The notes: generated by a model from the sequence alone, not told the origin. A stretch of 64,000 nt of DNA from Pandoraea thiooxydans (GCF_001931675.1 NZ_CP014839.1:3720001-3784000); one strand, 5' to 3'. Counted from the stretch's first letter, positions 35,566 to 44,897 are shown. Made by a program: numbers and translations.

Positions 35566-36546
35566 CTATCGGCGCTTGAGATTTTGCCGGGCGATCGGCG
35601 CCATCGTTTTCGCGACCGCGCGCAGGGTCGACAGGAAATTGGCGAATGCCGGCGAATCGCGCGTCTCGGCGCGCATGACGACGCCGACCGGCGGTAGCGC
35701 CCATTGATGGTCGAAGCGCAGAATGGCCAGGATACCGAGCGACGCGTAGTAATTCGCGACGCCCAGCGGCATCACGCCGACCATGTCGGTATCGCGCATG
35801 ATCACGTTGTTGCACAACTCGGATAGCGACTCGATCGCGGCCGTCGGCAGGCTCAGGCCCTCGCTCATGAAGTAATGTTCCATGGCCTGCCGCAGCGGCG
35901 CCTCGCGGGGCGGGAGAATCCACGCCTGACGCGCCAGCACGCTCGCAGAAATCCGCCGCGCCCTGGCCAGCGGGTGGCCCACCCGGGCCACCACGCATAC
36001 CGGCTCCTCGTGCAGCACCTCCCAGTGATACTGGCTGGATGCGGCCGGCCTGATCAGGCGCCCCAGCACGCAGTCGATCTCGCCGCGCCCGAGCGCGTTA
36101 TACAGCACGTCGTTGGCGCCCTCCTGCAATTCGATCGTGATGCCGGGGTGGGTGGCGCGCAAATGCGCCAGCGCCTGCGGCACCAGCAACGGCAGCACCA
36201 CCTGCTGCGCGCCCACGCGTATGCGGCCCGACAGGCCTTGCGTGAGGCTCTCGATTTCATCGCGCGCACCATCGAGTTCGGCCAGCAACAGCGAGGCCTT
36301 ACGCAGTAGCGCGGCGCCGACCTCGGTCGGCGTAATGCCGCGGCGCGAACGCACGAAAAGCTGCACGCCGAACATGCCCTCGATTTCCACCAGCAATTTG
36401 CTGGCCGCCGATTGCGTCATGTTCATGCGCGCGCCGGCCCGATGCAGGCTGCGCGCTTCGTCCAGCGCCAGCAGCAGTTCCAGGTGCCTGATGCGCAGGC
36501 GCGAGCGAATCCGCTGGATGGGCGGCACATGAATTTCCGTTGTCAT
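35566..36546 (-). CDS. LysR-family regulator (GbpR/PcaQ-like) of the second MBL-MFS-porin module
   Basis: A 326-residue LysR protein with an N-terminal extension before the HTH: RLRIRHLELLLALDEARSLHRAGARMNMTQSAASKLLVEIE. The RHLELLLAL...TQSAASK pattern is typical of the GbpR/PcaQ group controlling aromatic and sugar-acid genes. The sensor domain runs from about residue 105 to the end. It is divergent from the MBL gene at 36647, with 100 bases between, and should control the MBL-MFS-porin set; it may also sense the same island substrate. Confidence 0.87.
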   Translation of the reverse strand: MTTEIHVPPIQRIRSRLRIRHLELLLALDEARSLHRAGARMNMTQSAASKLLVEIEGMFGVQLFVRSRRGITPTEVGAALLRKASLLLAELDGARDEIESLTQGLSGRIRVGAQQVVLPLLVPQALAHLRATHPGITIELQEGANDVLYNALGRGEIDCVLGRLIRPAASSQYHWEVLHEEPVCVVARVGHPLARARRISASVLARQAWILPPREAPLRQAMEHYFMSEGLSLPTAAIESLSELCNNVIMRDTDMVGVMPLGVANYYASLGILAILRFDHQWALPPVGVVMRAETRDSPAFANFLSTLRAVAKTMAPIARQNLKRR

Positions 36547-36646
36547 TCAGCTATTCCTATAGGTTGTCACTGACGCCGAATTCTTCATTAATTGGTTTTT
36601 ATACCGCCCACTATACTGGCTAGAGAAAATCGATCAAGGAGACACC

Positions 36647-37540
36647 ATGAAAATCACCATGCTCGGCACCGGCGCCGCGCTGCCCGACCCCGACCGCGCC
36701 CAGTCAGCCATTCTTCTGACGTTGAACAACGGCCGGCACTACCTATTCGACTGCGGCGAGGGTGCGACGCGCCAGATGGTGCGCGCGAACGTCGATCCCG
36801 CCTCGGTGGGCTTCGTGTTTTTGACCCACCTGCATCACGACCATATTTGCGACTACCCGTATTTCGTCATTTCGAGCTGGATGCTCAACAAGACCGGCGC
36901 ACCGCTGCTGCTCGGCCCAAAGGGCACGCGCCATTTCGTCAATCATCTGTTCGAGCACGGCGCGTACCATACCGATTTCCAGGCACGCAGCGCCTATCCG
37001 GTGCGCCAGCAAAACCTCGAGGCGATGCGCCCGGAGGTGCTGGAGGTCAGCCCCGGCGTGGTCTTCGAAGACAATGACGTGAAAATTTCCGTCGACTGGG
37101 TCGAGCACCTGCCGCGCGAGGTTTGCGAATGCTTCGGCGTGCGGGTCGAGGCCGAGGGCAAGGTCATCGCCTTCAGCGGCGACACCGCGCCATGCGAGGC
37201 GATGGTCAATCTGGCCAGGGATGCCGATTTGCTGATCCACGAATGCACGTTCCCGGAGTCGTTCATCGCCCATCGCGCGAAAACCGGCGTGGGCACGTAT
37301 TCGCACACCAGCCCGACGGCGCTTGGCGAGATTGCGACGCGCGCCAACGTAAAGGGCCTGGTTGCGACGCACTTCGGGCACTTCGATTCGACCAGCCCGG
37401 TGCTCAAGCGCGCCGCCGCCAAACATCTGCCGGTGGATCTGATGGGGCCGCATCTGATGGACGAGATCGTCGCCGATATTCGCAAGCATTACGGCGGCCC
37501 GTTGCGGCTGGCGCACGACCTGATGCGCATCGACCTCTAG
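36647..37540 (+). CDS. Cytoplasmic MBL-fold hydrolase of the aromatic island
   Basis: A 297-residue MBL-fold protein without signal peptide. It opens MKITMLGTGAALPDPDRAQSA, has the THLHHDHICDYP metal motif, FSGDTAPCEAM and ATHFGHFD, an RNase Z/AtsA-like layout similar to the Tat-exported copy at 24441-25571. An AAGGAG site precedes the ATG. It starts a plus-strand set with an MFS carrier (61 bases later) and a porin, controlled by the divergent LysR gene. The probable activity is hydrolysis of an ester or lactone; one copy per compartment suggests that the same type of bond is met outside and inside the cell. Confidence 0.85.
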   Translation: MKITMLGTGAALPDPDRAQSAILLTLNNGRHYLFDCGEGATRQMVRANVDPASVGFVFLTHLHHDHICDYPYFVISSWMLNKTGAPLLLGPKGTRHFVNHLFEHGAYHTDFQARSAYPVRQQNLEAMRPEVLEVSPGVVFEDNDVKISVDWVEHLPREVCECFGVRVEAEGKVIAFSGDTAPCEAMVNLARDADLLIHECTFPESFIAHRAKTGVGTYSHTSPTALGEIATRANVKGLVATHFGHFDSTSPVLKRAAAKHLPVDLMGPHLMDEIVADIRKHYGGPLRLAHDLMRIDL

Positions 37541-37601
37541 CAACGGTTGGCATCGAAAAGCCGCACGAATAGCGGCGCATATACATCAAGGAGACAACAC
37601 A

Positions 37602-38873
37602 ATGACAAATCATACGGAGCGCGCGCTGCCCGCGCTTGGGTATGCGGCGATTATCGGCGGGGTGGCGATCGGCGGTTTCGTCGGGTTCGGCTGCTTCTTC
37701 TTCCCGAGCCTGATGATTTTCATGCGCCCTATTCTGGCGGAGTTTGGCTGGGGCCGGGCCGACCTGTCGCTGGCCTTTTCGGCCGCACTGCTGGGTTGCG
37801 GCATCGGCGCGCCGTTGTGCGGACATCTGATCGACCGCTTCGGCGTGCGGCCGGTGGCCCTCGCATCGGCCGTGCTGATGGGCGTGCTGATGTTCGCCCT
37901 GTCTTTCTTTCGCGGCACGCTCGCGCTGTTTGTCACGCTGACCTTCGCGATCGGTTTCATCGGCGCGCCCACCACGTCGCTCGGCTATGTCTCGGTGCTG
38001 CCGCAGTGGTTCAACCGGCGGCTCGGCGCGGCGATTGCCCTGGCCACGGTCGGCTATGGCCTGGGCCAATCGGTGTGGCCGGTGGTTTCCCAGCATCTGA
38101 TTGCCTGGTCGGGGAGCTGGCGCGAGGGCTACCGGATCGTGTCGGCGTTTCCGATTCTCGGCGGCGTCATCGCGATGCTGCTGCTCAGGGAGCGCCGCCG
38201 GCCGGCGGCCCCGGGCGAGACGGGCCTTGGCGCGGTCGGGCTGACGGTGGCGCAAGGCGTGCGCGGGCGTCATATGTGGACCATGCTGATCGCCTTCTTT
38301 CTGGTGTCTGCCTGCGCGCTCGCGTTCGAGCCGCAGATCCCGCTGCTGCTCACCGATCGCGGCTTCACGGTGGCTCAGGCGGCCCAGGGGCCCTCGCTGG
38401 TCGGCCTCGGGTTTCTGATCAGCCGCCTGCTGTGCGGCGTGCTGGTCGACATTTTTCCGGCAACCCTGGTGTCGTGTTTCTTCTTCATGATGAGCGGCAT
38501 CGGCTTCTGGCTTTTCCACGACACCAGCAGCCTGGCGCTGCTCAGAGTCGCTTGCGTATTGGTTGGCTTCGCGATCGGCACCGAGCAGGACATGATGGCC
38601 TATCTGGTGCGCCGCTATCTCGGCATGCGTGCCTTCGGCACCTTCTTCGGTTTCAACATGGCGGCCTTCTGCCTGGGCGGTGTGGCCGTGCCGCCGTTGC
38701 TGGGCCTGTACTACGACCACTATAAGAACTACTCGCTGCCGCTCTACGTGATGATGGGTTGCATGTTCCTGGCCGCCCTGCTGGTCACCACGCTCGGCCG
38801 CTACCAATTCGCCGCGCACGTCAAACGGCATTCATCCGAGACGCTCGGCGAGCCACTCGCACGCAGCAGCTGA
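37602..38873 (+). CDS. MFS transporter, second island copy
   Basis: A 423-residue twelve-helix MFS carrier. It begins with a long hydrophobic helix (GGVAIGGFVGFGCFFFPSL) and has the CGHLIDRFGVRPVALASA loop motif and RYLGMRAFGTFFGFNMAAFCLGG in the second half. It belongs to the same monocarboxylate-like group as the carrier at 25629-26867 but is clearly diverged. The AAGGAGACAACACA leader gives a good ribosome site. With the MBL gene before it and the porin after it, it forms the plus-strand mirror of the minus-strand module. Confidence 0.88.
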   Translation: MTNHTERALPALGYAAIIGGVAIGGFVGFGCFFFPSLMIFMRPILAEFGWGRADLSLAFSAALLGCGIGAPLCGHLIDRFGVRPVALASAVLMGVLMFALSFFRGTLALFVTLTFAIGFIGAPTTSLGYVSVLPQWFNRRLGAAIALATVGYGLGQSVWPVVSQHLIAWSGSWREGYRIVSAFPILGGVIAMLLLRERRRPAAPGETGLGAVGLTVAQGVRGRHMWTMLIAFFLVSACALAFEPQIPLLLTDRGFTVAQAAQGPSLVGLGFLISRLLCGVLVDIFPATLVSCFFFMMSGIGFWLFHDTSSLALLRVACVLVGFAIGTEQDMMAYLVRRYLGMRAFGTFFGFNMAAFCLGGVAVPPLLGLYYDHYKNYSLPLYVMMGCMFLAALLVTTLGRYQFAAHVKRHSSETLGEPLARSS

Positions 38874-38954
38874 GCGCCCCGGGGCGCAGCCCGCCCCATC
38901 CTTTACAACACATCGAATCAGGATTCCCGCGTGGAATCCCAGGAGACTTTTATC

Positions 38955-40100
38955 GTGAAAAACAGGCACGCGGCGACCTTCGCCCTGACCACGCTGGCCA
39001 TACTGGCCGCGCTTCCCACCCTGTGCGCGGCGCAGGGCAACGTCACGCTGTACGGCATCGTCGACACCGGCGTGGCCTACCTCAGCAACCAGGGCGGCGG
39101 CCAGGCCTGGAAAACGCAATCGAGCAACCTGAGCGGCAGCCGCTGGGGGCTGCGTGGCGCGGAGGATCTCGGCGATGGGCTGCAAGCGATCTTCCTGCTG
39201 GAAAACGGCTTCGACATCAACAGCGGCGCGATGGCGCAGGGTAAAAGAGAATTTGGCCGCCAGGCCTACGTCGGGCTCAAGAGCCGCCGATACGGCGCCC
39301 TGACCTTCGGACGTCAGTACGAATCGGTGCTGCAATACGTCGGGCGCCTGAGCTCGGCGGCGCAATGGGCCTCGATTGTCGGCGCCCACGTCGCGGGCAT
39401 GGACGACCTGGCGCCGGCCTTTCGCGTGAACAACGCGATCAAGTACACCAGCGTCAACTACAACGGCTTCAGCTTCGGCGGGCTGTACGGCGCGAGCAAT
39501 CAAGCCGGCGAGTTCGCGACCAACCGGGCATGGAGCCTGGGCGCACGCTACTCGCACGGCCCGCTGGTGCTGGCACTCGGATATTTCGTGCTCAATCACC
39601 CCGCCGCGCCCGGCACGGCGGGGGCGGTCGGCGCCTCCGGCGCGGGAACGGGCTCGGACTATCGCGGTGCATTCGCGCTCAAGGCGCTCGACGGCAGCGG
39701 CACGATCACGCGCCATCAGACCTTCGCGGCCGGCGGATCGTACATTGCTGGGCGCGCCACTCTGGGCCTGGTATATAGCCATGTCTTGTTCGATGCGACA
39801 GGCGCCTCGGCCCGGGCCGATAACTATGAAATCAATGGCCGTTACCAGGCGTCGCCGGCCTTGCTGCTGGGCGCCGCCTACGTCTACACCGACGGCCGCT
39901 CGGACACCGGGCAGCGGCCGAAGTACCATCAGATCAACCTCGGTGCCGACTATTTTCTTTCGAAGCGCACCGATCTCTATCTGGTCGGGCTGTATCAGCG
40001 CGCCGCCGGCGACGCGCAAAACGCCGAACTCAACATGCTGCCCGCCTCCAGCACCAACGTGCAGACCGAAGTCATGGCCGGCATTCGCCACGTGTTCTGA
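38955..40100 (+). CDS. Gram-negative trimeric porin, second island copy
   Basis: A 381-residue porin. I use the GTG at 38955, nine bases after GGAG, which gives a short basic start (MKNRHAATFALTTLAIL) and a signal peptide ending CAAQ; an upstream GTG at 38931 adds eight polar residues. The mature part starts GNVTLYGIVDTGVAYLSNQ and ends IRHVF. It is closely similar along its whole length to the porin at 26954-28081, including the SARADNYE and YIYTDGR/YVYTDGR strands. It probably admits the same class of substrate and follows the MFS gene by about 80 bases. Confidence 0.92.
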   Translation: MKNRHAATFALTTLAILAALPTLCAAQGNVTLYGIVDTGVAYLSNQGGGQAWKTQSSNLSGSRWGLRGAEDLGDGLQAIFLLENGFDINSGAMAQGKREFGRQAYVGLKSRRYGALTFGRQYESVLQYVGRLSSAAQWASIVGAHVAGMDDLAPAFRVNNAIKYTSVNYNGFSFGGLYGASNQAGEFATNRAWSLGARYSHGPLVLALGYFVLNHPAAPGTAGAVGASGAGTGSDYRGAFALKALDGSGTITRHQTFAAGGSYIAGRATLGLVYSHVLFDATGASARADNYEINGRYQASPALLLGAAYVYTDGRSDTGQRPKYHQINLGADYFLSKRTDLYLVGLYQRAAGDAQNAELNMLPASSTNVQTEVMAGIRHVF

Positions 40101-40189
40101 GCCGGCACATCGCTCGCGGTCCGGGCTTGCGCCCGATTGCCGGCAAACGCCGCCCCGGCGATCGTCTCGCGCCAGGTGCGACGCCGGGC

Positions 40190-40894
40190 TTACCCTCGCG
40201 CCGGGATCTCCAGGCCTGTCTTGACCGCCGGGCGCGCCAGGAACGCATCGAGCGAGCGCGTAACGTGCGGGAAGCCGGCGATGCCGACCAGATCGGCCGC
40301 CTCGTAAAAGCCGATCAGATTGCGCACCCACGGGAAGGTGGCGACGTCGGCGATCGTGTAGGCGTCACCCATGATCCACTGGCGCGTGGCGAGCCGATCG
40401 TTCAGCACGCCCAGCAGGCGCTTGGCCTCGCCGACATAGCGGTCGCGCGGGCGCTTGTCTTCGTACTCCTTGCCGGCGAATTTGTTGAAGAAGCCGACCT
40501 GGCCGAACATCGGGCCGATGCCGCCCATCTGGAACATCAGCCACTGAATGGTTTCATAGCGCCCGGCCGCATCGGCGGGAATGAGCTGCCCCGTCTTCTC
40601 GGCCAGGTACAGCAAAATCGCGCCCGATTCGAACAGCGGCAGCGGCTTGCCACCCGGCCCGTTCGGATCGATGATCGCCGGAATCTTATTGTTCGGGTTG
40701 AGCGACAGGAACTCGGGCGACATCTGGTCGTTGGTGCCAAAACTCACCAGATGCGGCTCGTACGGCAGGCCGGTTTCCTCCAGCATGATCGACACCTTCA
40801 CGCCGTTGGGCGTGGGCAGCGAATACAGCTGAATGCGCTCGGCATGCTGCGCGGGCCATTTCTTCGTGATCGGAAAAGCGGACAGATCGGACAT
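40190..40894 (-). CDS. Nu-class glutathione S-transferase (YghU/YfcG type)
   Basis: A 234-residue GST. The N-terminal thioredoxin domain has IQLYSLPTPNGVKVSIMLEE, with TPNG typical of Nu-class enzymes that act as glutathione-dependent disulfide reductases. The NKIPAIIDPNG and FESGAILLYLAEKTG segments bind glutathione, and the helical C-terminal domain holds YTIADVATFPW. It stands alone on the minus strand, convergent with the second porin gene. It is likely a detoxification or redox enzyme, possibly useful beside an aromatic pathway, but nothing ties it to the island's regulation. Confidence 0.9.
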   Translation of the reverse strand: MSDLSAFPITKKWPAQHAERIQLYSLPTPNGVKVSIMLEETGLPYEPHLVSFGTNDQMSPEFLSLNPNNKIPAIIDPNGPGGKPLPLFESGAILLYLAEKTGQLIPADAAGRYETIQWLMFQMGGIGPMFGQVGFFNKFAGKEYEDKRPRDRYVGEAKRLLGVLNDRLATRQWIMGDAYTIADVATFPWVRNLIGFYEAADLVGIAGFPHVTRSLDAFLARPAVKTGLEIPARG

Positions 40895-41133
40895 GGGATT
40901 CCGTCAGGGTGTCTTGCCGCCAAAGCGCAGCGCGCGAGCGCGGCGCAGGCGTGGGGATGGGCCAGGACATCGGACCGTCAATATAAACCCTCACGGGAAG
41001 TTTTGCTTTGGACTGCCTGGCCCATCGCCCATGATGCCCGAGCCGGAGCGGGCGACAGGCCACGCATGACGCGCATGACGCGCCGCGAGATTCAGGCGCT
41101 TCGGTCTATTCGGTGAATCGGTCGAAGACTTCG

Positions 41134-41274
41134 ATGCCCGTTGCGAGTCAGGCAAGGGGCTCGGACGATGAAGATGAGGCGCGGTGGGCGCCGCATTTGA
41201 CCGCCGGGTTACTCACCGGCGTGCGGGGGATGGCCGGGTCGGCGGCAGACGAACTACCTCGGCAGGCGGATTGA
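41134..41274 (+). pseudogene. Truncated copy of the hypothetical gene at 44502-44897
   Basis: This 46-residue open frame reads VASQARGSDDEDEARWAPHLTAGLLTGVR and so on, and aligns with the C-terminal third of the protein at 44502-44897 (VANQTEGSGDEDGAPLAPHLAAGLLTGVR). The upstream two-thirds are missing or scrambled, so it is a decayed duplicate. It lies before the SHOCT/copper-ATPase block, and the intact gene lies after that block in the same orientation. Confidence 0.7.
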
Positions 41275-41371
41275 GCGGCAGCCGAGCAAGGGCGCCGCAC
41301 GCCGGCCAACACCGCTGCCATGGGGGGCACGTGAAGCCGGTAAGCACGACGCCAGGCAATGCACATGGGGA

Positions 41372-41617
41372 TCAACGCTCCAGATCGGCGCGCCGCCGCT
41401 GGTACTCGTCGGCGTCTATCTCGCCGCGCGCATAGCGTTCGTCGAGAATGTCGAGCGCCTTGCTGCGGCGCTCGTGCCGTTCGGGCCCGATGCCGGTGGC
41501 GCGACGCGTCAGCATGAGAACCACTGCGACGAAGACCACGATGAGCAGAATCATCATCAGGAATCCAAACCCACCCATCATGCCGTATCCGAAGCCGCCA
41601 GGATGTCCAAACCACAT
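41372..41617 (-). CDS. SHOCT-domain small membrane protein
   Basis: An 81-residue protein: a glycine-rich start (GGFGYGMMGGFGF), one hydrophobic helix, and a C-terminal SHOCT domain (ALDILDERYARGEIDADEYQRRRADL). SHOCT proteins are small, often membrane-anchored oligomerising proteins. This glycine/methionine-rich type is commonly found beside copper-export genes. It follows the copper ATPase gene on the same strand after 159 bases and could share its promoter. A metal-related helper role is an inference. Confidence 0.88.
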   Translation of the reverse strand: MWFGHPGGFGYGMMGGFGFLMMILLIVVFVAVVLMLTRRATGIGPERHERRSKALDILDERYARGEIDADEYQRRRADLER

Positions 41618-41776
41618 GATCGATTACTCCGGTTAGCGCCCAACGTGAAATTGAGGATCGCTTTTTATTTACGATAGTCGTGCAATGCCGCTTGGTTCAT
41701 GACTTGCATCAACGATCCCTACGATCCCGCGCCTGCACTTTCCTTTGATCCATCCCCGCCTCTCGCAGCCAGCCGC

Positions 41777-44020
41777 TCAGATGCCCAGCCGGCGCAGCCG
41801 CAAGGCGTTGCCCACCACCGAGACCGAACTGAGCGCCATCGCCGTCGCCGCGATCACGGGCGAGAGCAGGATGCCGAAGAACGGATACAGGACGCCTGCG
41901 GCAATGGGAACGCCCAGCAGGTTGTAGACAAACGCGAAGAACAGGTTCTGACGGATATTGCGCAGCGTGCCGCGGCTCAGGCGCCGCGCCCGCGCGATGC
42001 TGCGCAGATCGCCCTTGACCAGGGTCACCCCGGCGCTTTCCATCGCCACGTCCGCGCCCGTGCCCATGGCGATGCCCACTTCGGCCTGAGCCAGCGCGGG
42101 CGCGTCGTTCACGCCGTCACCGGCCATCGCGACGAAGCGCCCCTCGGCCTGCAGCCGTTTGATGGTCTGCGCCTTCTGATCGGGCAGCACCCCGGCGATG
42201 ACCTCGTCGATCCCCAAATGACCCGCGACGGCCCTGGCGGTGGTCTCGTTGTCGCCAGTCAGCATCACGATGCGCAGGCCCTCGTCGTGCAGATCGCGGA
42301 TGGCCTGCGGTGTCGTTTCCTTGACCGGATCGGCCACCGCGACCAGGCCGGCGACTTGCCCATCGACCCCGAGAAACATGGCGGTGCGGCCCTTGGTGCG
42401 CTGCGCCTCGGCCTGATCGGCGAGCGCGGCCGTATCGACCCCCTCGTCCTCGAGCAGCGCCGGATTGCCCAGCAGCACCCGGCGCCCGGCGAGGTCGCCC
42501 GTCACGCCCTTGCCCGAGACCGATTCGAAGCCTTGCGCGCTCTCCAGCTCGAGCCCCTTGTCCTGCGCGCCCTGCACGATGGCGGCGGCAAGCGGGTGCT
42601 CGCTGCCGCGCTCCAGGCTGGCAGCCAGGCGCAGCACCTCGTCGGCGCCAAAGCCGGCCGCGGGCACCACCTCCTGCAGCCGCGGACGGCCTTCGGTGAG
42701 CGTGCCGGTCTTGTCGACCACCAGGGTATCGACGCGGCGCAGCGTCTCGATCGCCTCCGCATTCCGGAACAGCACGCCCACCGAGGCACCCTTGCCGCTG
42801 GCCACCATGATCGACATGGGAGTGGCGAGCCCCAGCGCACAGGGGCAGGCAATGATCAGCACCGCGACGGCGTTGATGACCGCGTAGGCCATCGCCGGCG
42901 CCGGGCCGAACACGGCCCAGACGACAAAGGTGACGATAGCCGCCAGCACGACCGCCGGCACGAAGTAGGTCGCCACGACGTCGGCCAGGCGCTGGATCGG
43001 CGCGCGGCTGCGCGAGGCTTCGGAAACCATGTGCACGATCTGCGCCAGCAGCGTGTCGGCGCCCACCCGCCGTGCCTCGATGATCAGCGTGCCGCTGCCG
43101 TTGACGGTGGCGCCGACCACCTTTTCTCCCGGCGTCTTCTCGGCCGGGATCGACTCACCGGTCAGCATCGATTCGTCGACCGACGAGCGCCCTTCGAGCA
43201 CCACGCCGTCGACCGGCACCTTTTCTCCGGGACGCACGCGCAGCCGGTCGCTGACCTGAATCCGGTCGAGCGCGACATCCTTTTCGCTACCATCGGCCTC
43301 GACGCGCCGCGCCAGCTTGGGCGCCATGCCCAGCAGCGCGCGGATCGCCGCGTTGGTGCTGCCGCGCGCGCGCAATTCGAGCACCTGCCCGAGCAGCACG
43401 AGGGTCACGATCGTCGCGGCCGCCTCGAAATACACGCCGACACGCCCCGAGCCCGGATCGCGAAACGCCGGCGGAAACAGCCCGGGCAGGGTCTGGGCCA
43501 CCACGCTGTAGCCGTAAGCCACCCCCACGCCCAGCGCGATCAGCGTGAACATGTTGGGATTCCACGTGACGATCGAGCGCCAGCCCCTGGCAAAGAACGG
43601 CGCGCCGCCCCACAGCACCACCGGCGTCGCGAGAGCGAATTCGATCCAGGAAAAATACGACGCCCCCGGCAGCCCACCGAAATGCATCCCCGGCATGTCG
43701 CCGGCCATGGCCAGCGCAAAGAGCGGCACGCTCAGCACCAGGCTCACCCAGAAGCGGCGGGTCATCGAATCCAGTTCCGGGTTCTGCTCTTCGCTGGCCT
43801 GAGCGGCTCTCGGTTCGAGCGCCATGCCGCACTTCGGGCAGACCCCGGGTTCCGGGCGAACGATTTCAGGATGCATCGGGCACGTCCATTCGGCGTGGCT
43901 CGCCGCCGGCATCTTCGGCTCGAGTGCCATCCCGCATTTCGGGCACGCGCCTGGCGACGAGCGCTCGATTTCCGGGTGCATAGGGCAAGTGTAAATTGCC
44001 CCGTGGGTTGCTGCATTCAT
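41777..44020 (-). CDS. copA: Copper-exporting P-type (P1B) ATPase with two N-terminal heavy-metal-binding domains
   Basis: A 747-residue P1B ATPase. Two tandem HMBD modules open it ([22 protein letters not shown] and [22 protein letters not shown]). Then come the membrane helices, the TGES actuator loop, the CPC metal motif in [24 protein letters not shown] for phosphorylation, SEHPLAAA for nucleotide, and [13 protein letters not shown]. It pumps Cu(I) out of the cytoplasm. The ATG at 44020 has GGAGAATCGCG before it; longer starts add a non-homologous leader. A CueR-type promoter lies at 44087-44117. Confidence 0.93.
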   Translation of the reverse strand: MNAATHGAIYTCPMHPEIERSSPGACPKCGMALEPKMPAASHAEWTCPMHPEIVRPEPGVCPKCGMALEPRAAQASEEQNPELDSMTRRFWVSLVLSVPLFALAMAGDMPGMHFGGLPGASYFSWIEFALATPVVLWGGAPFFARGWRSIVTWNPNMFTLIALGVGVAYGYSVVAQTLPGLFPPAFRDPGSGRVGVYFEAAATIVTLVLLGQVLELRARGSTNAAIRALLGMAPKLARRVEADGSEKDVALDRIQVSDRLRVRPGEKVPVDGVVLEGRSSVDESMLTGESIPAEKTPGEKVVGATVNGSGTLIIEARRVGADTLLAQIVHMVSEASRSRAPIQRLADVVATYFVPAVVLAAIVTFVVWAVFGPAPAMAYAVINAVAVLIIACPCALGLATPMSIMVASGKGASVGVLFRNAEAIETLRRVDTLVVDKTGTLTEGRPRLQEVVPAAGFGADEVLRLAASLERGSEHPLAAAIVQGAQDKGLELESAQGFESVSGKGVTGDLAGRRVLLGNPALLEDEGVDTAALADQAEAQRTKGRTAMFLGVDGQVAGLVAVADPVKETTPQAIRDLHDEGLRIVMLTGDNETTARAVAGHLGIDEVIAGVLPDQKAQTIKRLQAEGRFVAMAGDGVNDAPALAQAEVGIAMGTGADVAMESAGVTLVKGDLRSIARARRLSRGTLRNIRQNLFFAFVYNLLGVPIAAGVLYPFFGILLSPVIAATAMALSSVSVVGNALRLRRLGI

Positions 44021-44086
44021 CGCGATTCTCCGTTGATGAGCGAGCTGGCAAGGCATCAAAAGGTCAGCCTCGGAAACGATATGGCC

Positions 44087-44117
44087 ATGCTAAACCTTCC
44101 TATCGCCGGAAAGTCAA
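44087..44117 (-). promoter_or_regulatory. CueR/MerR-type copper-responsive promoter of the ATPase
   Basis: On the minus strand TTGACT (44112-44117) and TAGCAT (44087-44092) are separated by 19 bases, the over-long spacer typical of MerR-family promoters. The spacer region holds the dyad ACTTTCC-N7-GGAAGGT, close to known CueR boxes. It lies 67 bases upstream of the ATPase start. The cueR gene itself is not in the window. Confidence 0.72.
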
Positions 44118-44364
44118 GGTGCGGTCAAGCCGTTTTGAGGAGAATCAAGCGCGGCAAAGTCAGAATTCACCCGCGTGAAATGCTTCGCAGTTTCAGCGGG
44201 TTCGGGTAACGCAAGCACACGAGCGTGCTTGACCGCCCCACGGCCGCGGCGCTATGCTGGCCGCGCAACTGAAACAGCAGTTGCCGGGTTTGGCGACCCT
44301 ATCCACAAAGGAGCGAACGGCCGCATTGCGGCCGTTGTCGCTCGTGCCGCCTTTGCGTGCCACT

Positions 44365-44450
44365 TCCATGGCGGGCCTTGGCGGGGAGACCTTCGGGTCT
44401 GCCGGTTCCTTTGTGCCGGTTCGCCAACCCTGCCTCGCGCCCGCCACCCT
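44365..44450 (+). ncRNA. Structured RNA leader, possibly C4-antisense-RNA-like
   Basis: The stretch upstream of the small gene at 44502 can fold: TGGCGGGC (44369-44376) pairs with GCCCGCCA (44439-44446) as a closing stem, AGACC-TTCG-GGTCT (44387-44400) forms a tetraloop hairpin, and CCGG pairs with CCGG around 44402-44419. The GGTTCGCCAACCC and GCCACC stretches resemble leaders I recall before small genes in pseudomonads and relatives that are annotated as C4-type antisense RNA. That identity is recollection, not a search; the fold itself can be seen. Confidence 0.42.
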
Positions 44451-44501
44451 CATTTCGCGATGAGGAGCGGGAAGTATCTGCAACAAAGGGAGATTCTATA
44501 A

Positions 44502-44897
44502 ATGGCTCGCAGCCCCGCTCGTTCCGAGCATTCTTTTTCCACTTCCATCGATTCAGAAGTCGTTCGTCGCGCTCGGCATTTTGCTCAGGCATCTGCAAGC
44601 GGCGATGACACGATCGTTGATCGGCAGCCACTGAACGGCGATGCCGCTCGCTTCGATTCGTCGCCGGCGATGCCCGAGCACGTGCGGGATGGGTTGAATA
44701 CCGCGTATGACGCGCTTTGCGCGATTCGGGCGATTTCATCGATTCTCGTTGCGAATCAGACCGAAGGCTCGGGCGATGAAGACGGCGCACCGTTGGCGCC
44801 CCATTTGGCGGCCGGGTTGCTCACTGGTGTGCGGGTAATTGCCGGGTTGGCGGGGGACGAGCTTTGTCGGGTAGCGGATTGGGGCGATGAAGCGTAA
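44502..44897 (+). CDS. Small hypothetical protein (DUF3077-like layout)
   Basis: A 131-residue protein with no signal or membrane segment. The first 60 residues are polar and Ser/Arg-rich; the rest is helical, with DGLNTAYDALCAIRAISSILV and PHLAAGLLTGVRVIAGLAGDEL. That two-helix end resembles DUF3077/DUF6124-type small proteins, but I cannot assign it firmly. GGGAG lies nine bases before the ATG. A structured leader lies upstream at 44365-44450, and a decayed copy of its 3' part at 41134-41274. The function is unknown. Confidence 0.65.
   Translation: MARSPARSEHSFSTSIDSEVVRRARHFAQASASGDDTIVDRQPLNGDAARFDSSPAMPEHVRDGLNTAYDALCAIRAISSILVANQTEGSGDEDGAPLAPHLAAGLLTGVRVIAGLAGDELCRVADWGDEA

Noticed and set aside
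41699-44209. Frame of about 830 codons antisense to the copper ATPase
   Set aside because: It is a shadow of the ATPase gene; the product is Arg/His/Gly-rich and lacks motifs.
44212-44231. Hairpin CAAGCAC...GTGCTTG as a terminator
   Set aside because: No gene ends nearby in the right direction and no T-run follows.
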